NCBI RefSeq assembly: GCF_918698005.1
Contig: NZ_CAKKLJ010000007.1
Location: 144,714 to 208,713 of the forward strand
Direction of reading: 5' to 3'
Length of the DNA: 64,000 nucleotides
DNA from: Microbacterium sp. Bi121
GTDB lineage: Bacteria > Actinomycetota > Actinomycetes > Actinomycetales > Microbacteriaceae
Below the pieces are notes generated by a model. It saw nothing but the letters and a program-made list of their open reading frames with translations. It did no database searches and was not told the origin of the DNA. A program made the position numbers and the translations under genes. Below, one piece after another: positions 16,589 through 26,561 of this stretch. Positions within the stretch are counted from its first letter, which is position 1. Every line of letters begins with the position of its first letter.

Positions 16589-16990
16589 CTACCCCAACGC
16601 CTTCAGCAGGTCATCGGGCGACGCCTGCATCGGGTGGGGGCCTGCGATGTCGAGGAACACGGTCGTGATCGTCTCACCGTGCTGGGTGAGGAACTGCCGC
16701 AGCCACTCCGGCGAGTAGATCCCGACGCCCGGTGGCAGATTCGTCGGCTTGTTCTTCGCGTCGCTGAACAGCAGCAGGGCGACGTCCCCCGTGTTCGGGT
16801 CGCGGAACGTCCAGACCTCGCCCCCGTCGAGCGGGTTGTCCCGGACACCGGCGCGCAGCAGCGGGACGACGGTGTTGCCGTGGCGCAGTGCCAGTGCGAC
16901 CGCCGCTACGTCCTGCTTCTCGAGCGCCTGAGCGAGCGCTTCAGAGCGGAATTCCTCTGGACGGGGCTTGGGGGACTTCTTCGCTGCCAT
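16589..16990 (-). CDS. SseB-like N-terminal domain protein
   Basis: A small cytoplasmic protein (133 aa) that resembles the SseB N-terminal domain found in many actinobacterial proteins of unknown role. Visible are ALEKQDVAAVALALRHGNTV, an edge strand WTFRDPNTGDVALLLFSDA and the helix YSPEWLRQFLTQHG. The N-terminus is Lys/Pro-rich. The ATG at 16990 is preferred because a TATGCT box ends 7 nt before it. A longer frame that starts at 17152 would read through a 48-bp inverted repeat and lacks protein character. No enzymatic motif is seen and no function can be assigned. Confidence 0.65.
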   Translation of the reverse strand: MAAKKSPKPRPEEFRSEALAQALEKQDVAAVALALRHGNTVVPLLRAGVRDNPLDGGEVWTFRDPNTGDVALLLFSDAKNKPTNLPPGVGIYSPEWLRQFLTQHGETITTVFLDIAGPHPMQASPDDLLKALG

Positions 16991-16997
16991 GTCTTCA

Positions 16998-17003
16998 AGC
17001 ATA
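16998..17003 (-). promoter_or_regulatory. -10 box TATGCT before the SseB-like gene
   Basis: TATGCT is followed by 7 nt and then the ATG at 16990. The right arm of the 17009-17056 inverted repeat lies just upstream, so the two could interact. Confidence 0.4.
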
Positions 17004-17008
17004 AAGTG

Positions 17009-17056
17009 GGGCCCTTTCGGGCCATCCATTGGGGATTGGACGACTCGAAAGGGCCC
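17009..17056. repeat. Inverted repeat GGGCCCTTTCG / CGAAAGGGCCC
   Basis: Perfect 11-bp arms (17009-17019 and 17046-17056) are separated by 26 bp. It lies between two minus-strand genes, 113 bp after the stop of the upstream gene at 17169 and 6 bp before the -10 box of the downstream gene. It could be a terminator, an operator or both. Confidence 0.6.
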
Positions 17057-17168
17057 TCGGACTCTCGATCCGCGAAATGTCGAAGCGCTGGGGACGCTGA
17101 ATACGACGCCACTGGGGATGGTCTTCGCCGATGTATGCCGAGAGTCGATCAATCCTAACCCAGATGGA

Positions 17169-17828
17169 TCAGTAGAGCAGGATCTGTCGCGTATTCACGG
17201 CATCGAACCCGCCAATCGACACCGCAACGTGATACGAAGCTCCGCCACCGGGGGCTCGCGGCCGGTTCTTCTCTTCGCAGGTGGAGGTGCTGGAGCGGGT
17301 GCGATCCCAGGTGATCGGCTCAGCGCTCGTGGCCTCCTGGCCCGCTTTCAGCGTCACGACCATGCTGCTCGGATTCTCCTGGCAGTCAGTCGAACGCCAC
17401 CACACGTCGTCACCGCTGGAAACCGTGAACACCTGCGTCGCGGAGCCGACATCGATCGTGCAGTCGGCCGAGCTGCTGTTCTTCAGCGAGATCGAGAGTC
17501 TGGGGTTCGTGCCCGCTTGGTAGCTCTCCGCGTCGGTGACCGCTTCGATCACGACGTCGGCCGAGCGACAAGGGGCCGTCCCCGCCGCGGTTTCAGTGGG
17601 CTCGGGGCCGGGCGTGTCAGTGGTAGCCGTCGGTGCCGGGGTCTCGGAGTCGGAGGCAGTCGGACTCGCCGACGGCGTCTTGGCCGGATCAGGGTCGCCG
17701 CTCGCGGCGTCTGCCCATGGCTGGGCGATGATGAGCCATACGGCGACGGCGATCGCCACGAGCAGCAACAGGATCCCGCTGAAGAAGAAGAGTCGTCTGC
17801 GCCGGTAGACGGCTTTGCTCGGGGTCAT
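17169..17828 (-). CDS. Membrane-anchored hypothetical protein with Ser/Thr/Pro-rich stalk
   Basis: The 219-aa protein has a short basic cytoplasmic N-terminus (KAVYRRRRL) and one membrane helix (about residues 13-36). A Pro/Ser/Thr/Asp-rich stalk of about 50 residues follows. The extracellular beta-rich domain has four Cys (PCRS, DCTI, DCQEN, TCEEK). The fold looks immunoglobulin-like (RLSISLKNSSSADCTIDV), similar in style to DUF4232-type actinobacterial domains. No catalytic motif is visible. It is followed after 13 bp by the ArgA-like gene on the same strand in the upstream direction. A role in the envelope is likely but unproven. Confidence 0.7.
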   Translation of the reverse strand: MTPSKAVYRRRRLFFFSGILLLLVAIAVAVWLIIAQPWADAASGDPDPAKTPSASPTASDSETPAPTATTDTPGPEPTETAAGTAPCRSADVVIEAVTDAESYQAGTNPRLSISLKNSSSADCTIDVGSATQVFTVSSGDDVWWRSTDCQENPSSMVVTLKAGQEATSAEPITWDRTRSSTSTCEEKNRPRAPGGGASYHVAVSIGGFDAVNTRQILLY

Positions 17829-17841
17829 GTGCTCTGCACCA

Positions 17842-18339
17842 TCACAGATTCTTCAGCATCCGGGTGTTGCCGAGCGTGTTCGGCTTCACGTGGGCGAGAT
17901 CGAGGAACTCGGCAACGCCCTCATCGGGGCTGCGTAGCAACTGCGAGTAGACGTCGGGGTCGACGACCTGCTCGCCGATCTGCGAGAAGCCTCGCCTGGT
18001 GAAGAAGTCCACCTCGAACGTCAGGCAGAACAGCCTTGTCAGCCCCAGCTCGTCGGCGCGAGACTCGAGAGCCTCGACGATCGCGCGGCCGACGCCGTGT
18101 CGCAGCCAGTCGTCGCGCACGATGAGCGTGCGGATCTCGCCGAGGTCCTCCCACATGACGTGCAGTGCGCCGCATCCGATGAGCTGACCGTCCTTCTCGG
18201 CGACGACGAACTCCTGTACGGCGCCGTAGAGCACCGCCAGGTCCTTGCCGAGCAGGATGCGTCGCTCGACCAGGGGCGACAGCAGGTGATGGATGCCGAG
18301 GATGTCGGCGCTGCGCGCTGGGCGGACGGTGTAGCTCAC
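17842..18339 (-). CDS. GNAT-type amino-acid N-acetyltransferase (ArgA-like, L-glutamate/glutamine acetylation)
   Basis: This 165-aa single-domain GNAT enzyme is of the type that replaces classical ArgA in actinobacteria (the Mycobacterium Rv2747 type). It would make N-acetylglutamate for arginine synthesis from acetyl-CoA. The acetyl-CoA loop is seen as IRTLIVRDDWLRHGVGRAI (Q/RxxGxG/A region). The C-terminal block reads CLTFEVDFFTRRGFSQIGE, as in bifunctional ArgA/ArgH fusions. Start is GTG 18339 (MSYTVRPARSADI), 6 nt after a TAGGCT box. The arginine operon is not in the window, which is usual for this gene. Assignment to arginine synthesis is by family resemblance. Confidence 0.75.
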   Translation of the reverse strand: MSYTVRPARSADILGIHHLLSPLVERRILLGKDLAVLYGAVQEFVVAEKDGQLIGCGALHVMWEDLGEIRTLIVRDDWLRHGVGRAIVEALESRADELGLTRLFCLTFEVDFFTRRGFSQIGEQVVDPDVYSQLLRSPDEGVAEFLDLAHVKPNTLGNTRMLKNL

Positions 18340-18345
18340 CCCTCA

Positions 18346-18351
18346 AGCCTA
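18346..18351 (-). promoter_or_regulatory. -10 box TAGGCT, leaderless GTG start of the ArgA-like gene
   Basis: TAGGCT, the six bases TGAGGG and GTG (18339) follow each other directly on the minus strand. Confidence 0.5.
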
Positions 18352-18488
18352 GAACTCGCCGCCGCGAGACCCTGTGCGCCGCGTCGATGGAGCACAGCTT
18401 CGGATGCCAGGAACGACGCGCCGTGTGACAGCGGGAATCCGCGGCGTGTCGCGCCTCGGGTCCGCAGTTGTGCCCCGGCACGGGCACA

Positions 18489-18526
18489 CGAGAGGGGGCG
18501 GATGCCGAAGCATCCGCCCCCTCTCG
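18489..18526 (-). terminator. Strong hairpin terminator of clpC
   Basis: A perfect 17-bp stem (arm GAGAGGGGGCGGATGC plus one pair) closes a 4-nt loop (18506-18509). It lies 8 bp after the clpC stop and has no U-tract, as is common in actinobacteria. Confidence 0.85.
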
Positions 18527-18534
18527 TCAATGCG

Positions 18535-21069
<2,535 letters not shown>

Positions 21070-21146
21070 GTCAACTCCTTTGGGCACTCTCCGGTCCGGG
21101 AGTGCTTGGTTACGAGAGTAACTATCCGGTGCGCCGCTTGAGGCCG

Positions 21147-21164
21147 TGTTCGCCGTCGGCATAC
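21147..21164 (-). promoter_or_regulatory. Possible ClgR-type activator site upstream of clpC
   Basis: The sequence TGTTCGCCGTCGGCATAC has a CGCC-N3-GGC core close to the actinobacterial ClgR consensus (CGCY-N3-RGCG), with one mismatch in the last triplet. It is upstream of a TAGTTA -10-like box at 21119. ClgR activates clp genes in related actinobacteria. Confidence 0.3.
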
Positions 21165-21180
21165 CCGACCCTTGACGCAG

Positions 21181-21215
21181 TTATCGAGAGTCGTTATGTT
21201 AACGAGCATCGATAA
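21181..21215. promoter_or_regulatory. Nested dyad operator upstream of the DUF2975-XRE operon
   Basis: TTATCGA (21181-21187) pairs with TCGATAA (21209-21215), and CGTTA (21192-21196) pairs with TAACG (21200-21204). All share one centre at 21198. It ends 28 bp before the operon start and is AT-rich for this genome. Autoregulation by the XRE protein of the operon is an inference. Confidence 0.55.
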
Positions 21216-21242
21216 CAACGAATGTCGATATGGAGGCTTCTG

Positions 21243-22004
21243 ATGGGCATGTTCCTGTGGTTCGCCGCTGCCGCGCTCGTCGTCGCGCTGTGCATCGCGG
21301 TGATCGTCCTGTTCCTCCGTCCGAGTGCGCGCAGACGCATGCTGCCGGATGGCGTCCCCTCGCTCGTTCGCGTGACTCTTGCCGTCGCGGTGCTGTGGGC
21401 GGGAATCGCGCTGGTCGGCGCGATCGTCACGACGATCACGACGCTGGTTCAGACGGCAGTGCCGATCACCGTCCCGACGCAGACCTACTGGCCGACGTTG
21501 CCCGACGGCGCGTTCGTGGAGGGGACGACGGCGACGCGAGAGGGCGGTGGGTTCGTGTCCGCCGACGTGGTCGTGAACGGTCTGAGCTTCGGGGCGCGCA
21601 TCTGCTGGGCGATCGGCCAGGCACTGTGGTGGATCCTGCCGGGTGCGATCGCGAGCATGGTCGCTCTCGCCTGCTTCCAGTTGATCCGCGGGCGCGCCTT
21701 CGCTCCGGTCCTGGCGCAGGCGTCGATGGTGATCGCGGTCATCGTCAGCGCAGGCGGCGTCGCCGCTCAGGTGCTGTCGGACATCGCCGGGAGCATGGCG
21801 TCGGCAGAGCTGCTCTCGTATTCCGGCGGAGGCTATGAGGAGGTGGCCGGCGTGGAGGACGTGCTCGCTGCGTGGTGGCCGCAGGAGGCGTTCGTCGTGA
21901 ACTTCCCGTTCTGGCCGATCGCGGCAGGCCTCGCATTCGCTGCTCTCGCGGCGGTCCTGCGTCACGGCGCGCATCTGCAGCGCGAGACGGAAGGGCTGGT
22001 CTGA
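21243..22004 (+). CDS. DUF2975-type membrane protein, first of pair
   Basis: A 253-aa membrane protein with four hydrophobic segments (about residues 1-25, 42-75, 112-150 and 160-240 in pieces). An extracytoplasmic loop between the first two pairs contains YWPTLPDGAFVEG. The C-terminus ALRHGAHLQRETEGLV is shared in style with the next protein. The architecture and the XRE partner match DUF2975 proteins next to YozG-like regulators in Firmicutes and actinobacteria. The ATG at 21243 is chosen since GGAGG (21232-21236) lies 6 nt upstream. The stop overlaps the next start by one base (TGATG). It is thought to act with the small regulator as a membrane-linked sensing unit, but no ligand is known. 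Confidence 0.7.
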   Translation: MGMFLWFAAAALVVALCIAVIVLFLRPSARRRMLPDGVPSLVRVTLAVAVLWAGIALVGAIVTTITTLVQTAVPITVPTQTYWPTLPDGAFVEGTTATREGGGFVSADVVVNGLSFGARICWAIGQALWWILPGAIASMVALACFQLIRGRAFAPVLAQASMVIAVIVSAGGVAAQVLSDIAGSMASAELLSYSGGGYEEVAGVEDVLAAWWPQEAFVVNFPFWPIAAGLAFAALAAVLRHGAHLQRETEGLV

Positions 22005-22678
22005 TGAACACGACGACCTCTCGGCCGGGGCGCAGCGGCGCACTGATCGTCGCGCTGGTACTCGGCGGGATGCTGCTGCTCGGTTCGGCGATCAGCAGCA
22101 TCCCGAGGATCACCGGCTTCTTCACGAGCTACTGGACAGGGCGCAGCGATCTGCTCACCGGGCGGGAGCCGTCGATCAGCTCTACCGGCCCGGTGAGCGA
22201 CGTCGACCGCGTCGACTACAGCGGAGTCGTCATCGTCAGCGACCAGCCGCTGCTGCTGCCGCGCGTGCTGCAGGCGGCTGCGGAGGGGCTGGGCGTCCTG
22301 GTGATCATCGCCGGTGGTGCGCTGGCGGTGATGCTCGCGGTGCGGATGCTGCGCGGCAGGCCGTTCGTGCGCATGCTGGCGTGGGGTCTCGGCTCGGTCG
22401 GCGTGTTGACGATGCTCGCAGGCGCGATCGCCCCGCAGCTGCACGCCTGGGCTGTCGATGCGGCCGTACGTGCACTCGGTTACGAGGTGTCGGTCGCCGC
22501 CGACGGCACGCTGACTGCTGACGGTCCGGAGATGATCGTGCTGCCGCAATGGGACGTGCTGTGGGTGCTCGATCGCGTCGATGTGACACTGCTGCTCCTC
22601 GGCGTCATCATCGCGATCGTCGGGATGATGGTCGCCGACGGCGCGAGGCTGCAGAAGGACACGGAGGGGTTGGTATGA
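22004..22678 (+). CDS. DUF2975-type membrane protein, second of pair
   Basis: A 224-aa paralogue-like membrane protein. It has an N-terminal helix (LIVALVLGGMLLLGSAI), a polar outer loop (about residues 40-75), and three further helices around residues 85-110, 120-145 and 185-210. It ends MMVADGARLQKDTEGLV, very like the end of the preceding protein (HGAHLQRETEGLV). The start overlaps the stop of the first DUF2975 gene by one base, and the stop overlaps the XRE gene start by four (ATGA). The tandem arrangement suggests that the two may form a heteromer. No catalytic residues are apparent. Confidence 0.7.
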   Translation: MNTTTSRPGRSGALIVALVLGGMLLLGSAISSIPRITGFFTSYWTGRSDLLTGREPSISSTGPVSDVDRVDYSGVVIVSDQPLLLPRVLQAAAEGLGVLVIIAGGALAVMLAVRMLRGRPFVRMLAWGLGSVGVLTMLAGAIAPQLHAWAVDAAVRALGYEVSVAADGTLTADGPEMIVLPQWDVLWVLDRVDVTLLLLGVIIAIVGMMVADGARLQKDTEGLV

Positions 22679-22926
22679 CCCCGGCGGCTTCGGACGAGGA
22701 GGAGACCGGCATCCACTGCCGGCTCGATGAGCTGCTCGCCGAGCGGGGCATGACACTCACGGAACTGAGCGCGCGGGTGGGCGTCTCGATCGTTAATCTG
22801 TCGGTGCTGAAGAACGATCGAGCTCGGGCAATCCGGTACTCGACGCTGCGAGCGATCTGCGACGCGTTGCAGTGCGAAGTGGGCGAGCTGCTCGTGCTGG
22901 CACCGGCTTCTGGGACCGTGGACTGA
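22675..22926 (+). CDS. Small XRE-family (YozG-like) transcriptional regulator
   Basis: An 83-aa DNA-binding protein that is nearly all helix-turn-helix. The core reads CRLDELLAERGMTLTELSA, followed by VGVSIVNLSVLKNDRA and FSTL-like YSTLRAICDALQCEVGELL. This is the typical YozG/Cro-C1 type, where the second helix is TELSARVGVS. The start ATG 22675 has GGAGGGG upstream and overlaps the preceding stop by 4 nt. Its likely target is the nested dyad at 21181-21215 in front of the operon. Coupling to the DUF2975 membrane proteins suggests regulation by sequestration or signal relay from the membrane. Confidence 0.85.
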   Translation: MTPAASDEEETGIHCRLDELLAERGMTLTELSARVGVSIVNLSVLKNDRARAIRYSTLRAICDALQCEVGELLVLAPASGTVD

Positions 22927-23141
22927 TGAGCACAGCACACGGGTTCGAATACGAGGTGCGCGGCGACACCGTGACCATCACGCACCACGGCCGCAAGGCG
23001 ACTGTTCTTCGCGGCGCTCGCGCCGAAGAGTTCCTCCAAGACGTGAGCTCCGACCCGCAGGGCGCGATGGCTCGCTGGACGGGCAACTACAAGCGCGGGA
23101 ACGAGCGCGCGGCCAAGCAGCATCCAAGCAATTCGCGTTAG
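22926..23141 (+). CDS. Small hypothetical protein (71 aa)
   Basis: An unassigned small soluble protein. The start ATG overlaps the XRE gene stop by one base, so it may be the last gene of the DUF2975 operon. The sequence has a beta-hairpin-like start (FEYEVRGDTVTITHHGRKA), a helix (GARAEEFLQDVSS) and a basic tail (NYKRGNERAAKQ). The fold could bind nucleic acid because of its charge, but no motif proves this. It stops about 70 bp before the next promoter. Confidence 0.65.
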   Translation: MSTAHGFEYEVRGDTVTITHHGRKATVLRGARAEEFLQDVSSDPQGAMARWTGNYKRGNERAAKQHPSNSR

Positions 23142-23199
23142 CCGCCACAAAAACATCACCCGGATACCCCTACCCATCGACGCACCGGTCGCGGCCGCC

Positions 23200-23205
23200 T
23201 ACCGT
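23200..23205 (+). promoter_or_regulatory. -10 box TACCGT, leaderless start for the 111-aa lipoprotein
   Basis: TACCGT is followed by 7 nt (TGACGCC) and the ATG at 23213. Confidence 0.45.
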
Positions 23206-23212
23206 TGACGCC

Positions 23213-23548
23213 ATGAACAGCAACCTGCGCACTCGCACCCGCCTGCTCCTCGCCCTTCCTGTGGCGGCCGTGGCGATTTCCCTCACGGCGTGCTCCGGCG
23301 GCGGCGCAGGCCGTCCTTCAGCCGACGAACTCAGCGACGGAATCGCATCGATCCTCGAAGAGGCAGGCCAGGGCGACGCCCTCACCGACGAGCAGCTCGA
23401 CTGCGTCGCCGACGCGTTCCTCGAATCCGAGGTATCAGACCAGGACCTCGCGAACCTCGCCGAGGGCAAGGACCTGCAGACGTCGCAGGACGCCAAGGAC
23501 CTCGTTTCTCAGACGATGGCCGAGTCGTTCACCACCTGCGCGAGCTGA
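23213..23548 (+). CDS. Small secreted lipoprotein, hypothetical
   Basis: A 111-aa precursor with a clear signal peptide and the lipobox LTAC (Cys about residue 27). The mature part is about 84 residues, acidic and helical (SDGIASILEEAGQG, EQLDCVADAFLES, DLANLAEGKDL). Two Cys (DCVAD and TTCAS) may pair in a disulfide. Similar small acidic helical lipoproteins are common in Microbacteriaceae, but their role is unknown. It converges with the antiporter gene, leaving only 16 bp between the stop codons. Confidence 0.75.
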   Translation: MNSNLRTRTRLLLALPVAAVAISLTACSGGGAGRPSADELSDGIASILEEAGQGDALTDEQLDCVADAFLESEVSDQDLANLAEGKDLQTSQDAKDLVSQTMAESFTTCAS

Positions 23549-23564
23549 CGGCGCGCACCCAGAG

Positions 23565-25277
23565 CTACGCCCGCCCCGGCGTCCGCGTCGCACCGCGGGT
23601 GTCGAGCGCAAGCTCTTCGGCATCGATCGCCGTCATGAGCTCACGCATCAGCTCCTCGTCGAGGTTGTCGGCGTCGCGCTCGGCGAGGAGAACCTCGCGC
23701 CGCACGTGCAGCCACCCCTTCGACAGCGCCACGAGGTCCTCATATGACGGCTTGGGCATCGAATCCTCGACCTCCTGCGCCTGATCCGTGTCGGTCTCCA
23801 CCCGCGTCATCCGCGACGCGAACATGTCGAACGCTTTCATCTCCGCCTCGCCGTACTTGCCCGCCCAAACCTTACGCTGCGACGCCAGGAACGCCTTGCC
23901 CGCCTCCCTGCTCCGCGCGCGCACGGCAGCCATGGCCGCGGCATCCGCTTCTTCATCCGCATCCCCCGCGACACCCAGCCGACGGATCAGCAGAGGCAGC
24001 GTCAGCCCCTGCAGCAGAAGCGTCGCGACGGTCACGATGAAGGCGACGATCACGATCGCGTGCGAGGGTCCGGTCGGCAGCTCGGCGATATCGGCCGCGG
24101 CGAGCGCCGTCGCCAAGGTCACGACGCCTCGCATGCCCGCCCACGAGATGACGGCATTGTCCTTCCAGTCCAGCGCCGGCTCGGTGAGCCGCGCCTTCAT
24201 CTGCTCCGCGGTGACCGGAGGGCGCCCCGGTCTCTGCCGGCTCTCATCGAACCGCCCTGCGGCCACCGCTCGATCCCAGCGGCGCAATCGTGCTCGCTCC
24301 TGCCAGCGAGCGAGCGCGTGAGCCGGATAGATGTACAGCGGCCGCACCAGCAGCACGACCAGCAGCACAGCCCCCGACAGCAGCAGGATGTGCCACACCG
24401 ACTCGTCGCCCAGGTCGCTCAGCACGCGCTTGAACTGCAGGCCGATGTACGCGAAGACGAAGCTCTCCAGCAGCAGATCCGCCGACAACCACAGCGGCGC
24501 CTCCTGCTGCCTGGTCGTGTAGTCGGTGCGCGGCGCGTTGAACCCGACGTACAGCCCCATCGCGACCACGGCCAGCACGCCCGACCCGCCCAGGTGTTCG
24601 GCGATCGCATATGCCCCGAACGGCACGAGCAGTCCGAACGTTCCGATGACGACCGGATCAGCCACTCGCATCCGCAACTGATGCAGGATGATGCCGAACA
24701 CCAGTCCGATGACGACGCCGACCACTACGGCCAGAGCGAACTGCCAGATGCCGTCCCACACCGTGAGCGTCGCACCCGCGATGATCGCCGCGAACACCCG
24801 ATACAGCGTCAGCGAGGTGGCGTCGTTGATGAGGCTCTCCCCCGACAGCACCGTCATGATGCGTCTGGGCAATCCGAGCTTTCGGCCGATGGCGGCGGCC
24901 GACACGGCATCCGGCGGCGCCACGATCGCTCCCAGCAGCAGCGCCCCGGGAAGCGTCAGAGCCGGGAAGATCAGCCAGGCGACGAGTCCGGCGGCGGCCG
25001 CCGTGATCAGCACCAGCCAGATCCCGAGCCGCCGGATCTGCGGCAGACTCCGCTTGAAGCCCACGAACGACACATCCAACGCCGCCGAATACAGCAGCGG
25101 CGGCAGAACCAGGTTCAGCAGCAGATGGCCGTCGAGATCCAGGTCGGGGATGAACGGCAGAAAGGATGCCGCGAGCGCCACGACCGTGACCAGCAAGGGT
25201 GCGGGCCACCCGCGCCACCGCGCGATGGCCGCCACGATCACTGCGCCGACGAGAACGTAGAAGAGCATGGCGTCCAT
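23565..25277 (-). CDS. Na+/H+ antiporter of the CPA1 (NhaP/NHE) family
   Basis: An inner-membrane cation/proton exchanger for pH and sodium homeostasis. The 570-aa protein has about twelve helices over residues 1-430. CPA1 marks include PPLLYSAALDV near residue 60, the ion-binding GESLINDATSLTLYRV near residue 145 with its Asn-Asp pair, and WAGMRGVVTLATALA near residue 370. The C-terminal tail (residues 440-570) is cytoplasmic, charged and probably regulatory. Start is ATG 25277, because a TAGTCT box lies 6 nt upstream; the TTG at 25283 would fall inside that spacer. It is divergent from the luciferase-like gene. Confidence 0.93.
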   Translation of the reverse strand: MDAMLFYVLVGAVIVAAIARWRGWPAPLLVTVVALAASFLPFIPDLDLDGHLLLNLVLPPLLYSAALDVSFVGFKRSLPQIRRLGIWLVLITAAAAGLVAWLIFPALTLPGALLLGAIVAPPDAVSAAAIGRKLGLPRRIMTVLSGESLINDATSLTLYRVFAAIIAGATLTVWDGIWQFALAVVVGVVIGLVFGIILHQLRMRVADPVVIGTFGLLVPFGAYAIAEHLGGSGVLAVVAMGLYVGFNAPRTDYTTRQQEAPLWLSADLLLESFVFAYIGLQFKRVLSDLGDESVWHILLLSGAVLLVVLLVRPLYIYPAHALARWQERARLRRWDRAVAAGRFDESRQRPGRPPVTAEQMKARLTEPALDWKDNAVISWAGMRGVVTLATALAAADIAELPTGPSHAIVIVAFIVTVATLLLQGLTLPLLIRRLGVAGDADEEADAAAMAAVRARSREAGKAFLASQRKVWAGKYGEAEMKAFDMFASRMTRVETDTDQAQEVEDSMPKPSYEDLVALSKGWLHVRREVLLAERDADNLDEELMRELMTAIDAEELALDTRGATRTPGRA

Positions 25278-25283
25278 GCGCAA

Positions 25284-25289
25284 AGACTA
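25284..25289 (-). promoter_or_regulatory. -10 box TAGTCT, leaderless start of the antiporter
   Basis: On the minus strand TAGTCT is followed by TTGCGC and the ATG at 25277. Confidence 0.5.
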
Positions 25290-25331
25290 CGCGGGGGAAT
25301 GCCCGCGCTCGCCGCCGGGTTGCCAGAAGTG

Positions 25332-26378
25332 ATGACTGCTGCAGCCCCCGCCCTGTCCGTGCTCGACCTCGTCCCGGTGCGCACCGGCCAGACCAGCGCC
25401 GAGGCGATCGCCGCCTCCATGTCGCTCGCCGAGACCGCTGACCGCCTCGGCTACCGCCGCTACTGGTTCGCCGAGCACCACAACATGCCTGCCGTGGCAT
25501 CCACCTCTCCACCTGTTCTCATCGCGGCAGCCGCGACGCGGACGAAGACGATGCGACTCGGCTCAGGCGGCGTCATGCTGCCGAACCACGCCCCCCTCAT
25601 CGTCGCCGAGCAGTTCGCCGCCCTCGAGGCGATCGCTCCGGGGCGCATCGACCTCGGCCTCGGCCGCGCCCCCGGCAGCGACCCGGTCATCACCCAGCTG
25701 CTGCGGACCGCGGGCACAACCAGCGACGTCGAGCAGTTCCCCCGTCACGTCCAGGACATCTCCCTGCTCCTCGGCAGCGAAGGCGCGACCCTGCGCTTCA
25801 CGTCAGGCGGCGAGTACAACGTCCACGCGACGCCCGCCGCTGTCGGCGTCCCCGAGGTGTGGCTGCTCGGCTCCAGCGACTACTCGGCGCAGCTCGCGGC
25901 ATCCCAGGGCCTCCCCTACGTCTTCGCCAATCACTTCTCCGGCCAGGGGCTCGAACGCGCGCTCAATCTCTACCGCGCCGGCTACCAGCCGAGCGAGGCG
26001 CACCCCGAGCCGCGGACCTTCCTTACCGTCAACGTCGTCGCAGCCCCCACGGCAGAGGAGGCGGAGCAGCGCGCCCTCCCGCAGCTGCGCATGATGTCCC
26101 GCCTGCGATTGAACAAGCCGCTCGTCGCGCTCGAGACGGTCGACGAGGCGCGTGCAGCGGCATCCGATCCCGCCACCGACCAGGTGGTCGAAGCCGCACG
26201 CTCGCGCTGGTTCGTCGGCACCGGTGAGTCCGTCGCCGCGGAGCTCCGCGACTTCGCGACGAAGCTCGGCGTCGACGAGGTCATGCTCTCTCCTGTCGCC
26301 GGCGCGTACGACGCCGAGGCGATGGATGCCGCGACCGGCCGCGCTCAGACCCTCGAGCTCGTCACCGCCGCCCTGTAG
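25332..26378 (+). CDS. Luciferase-like (LLM class) flavin-dependent oxidoreductase, MsnO8 type
   Basis: A 348-aa soluble FMN/F420-type oxidoreductase of the single-component luciferase-like group that is abundant in actinobacteria. Diagnostic blocks are LSVLDLVPVRTGQ at the N-terminus, the active-site strand YWFAEHHNMPAVAST (residues 45-60), LGSGGVMLPNHAPL and ERIDLGLG-like GRIDLGLGRAPGSDP. Substrate and cofactor preference cannot be read from the sequence. The ATG at 25332 is preferred over 25299, which would add 11 residues and has no separate ribosome site. It is divergent from the antiporter and followed by palindrome copy 2. Confidence 0.88.
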   Translation: MTAAAPALSVLDLVPVRTGQTSAEAIAASMSLAETADRLGYRRYWFAEHHNMPAVASTSPPVLIAAAATRTKTMRLGSGGVMLPNHAPLIVAEQFAALEAIAPGRIDLGLGRAPGSDPVITQLLRTAGTTSDVEQFPRHVQDISLLLGSEGATLRFTSGGEYNVHATPAAVGVPEVWLLGSSDYSAQLAASQGLPYVFANHFSGQGLERALNLYRAGYQPSEAHPEPRTFLTVNVVAAPTAEEAEQRALPQLRMMSRLRLNKPLVALETVDEARAAASDPATDQVVEAARSRWFVGTGESVAAELRDFATKLGVDEVMLSPVAGAYDAEAMDAATGRAQTLELVTAAL

Positions 26379-26421
26379 CGCCCCGTCGCGCTCTCCATCG
26401 CCGACGCTGCGCCGTCGCCGA

Positions 26422-26477
26422 TGCCGTATCGGTTCGGTCGGTTCTGAGCGCTCGCAACCGACCGAAGTGATACGGCA
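26422..26477. repeat. Dispersed 56-bp palindrome, copy 2 (loop CTGAGC)
   Basis: Arms of 22 nt (26422-26443 and 26456-26477) pair at 20 of 22 positions. They begin TGCCGTATC and end GTCGGTT; the loop begins CTGAGC. It has the same length and loop as copy 1 at 3244-3299. Confidence 0.75.
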
Positions 26478-26561
26478 CGTGGGGCGCGAGCGAACAGAGG
26501 GCTGGCCGGAACGCGCGGGCGGGAGTACGGTCGGCTTACCGGTGAGGGAAGGAGTTCGATG

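Noticed and set aside
18352..18488. Small RNA gene between the ArgA-like gene and clpC
   Set aside because: GC-rich short complementarities exist but no clear promoter, conserved fold or separate terminator is seen.
24060..25331. N-terminal extension of the luciferase-like oxidoreductase frame
   Set aside because: It runs antisense through the Na+/H+ antiporter gene and is Arg/His/Gln-rich without protein character.
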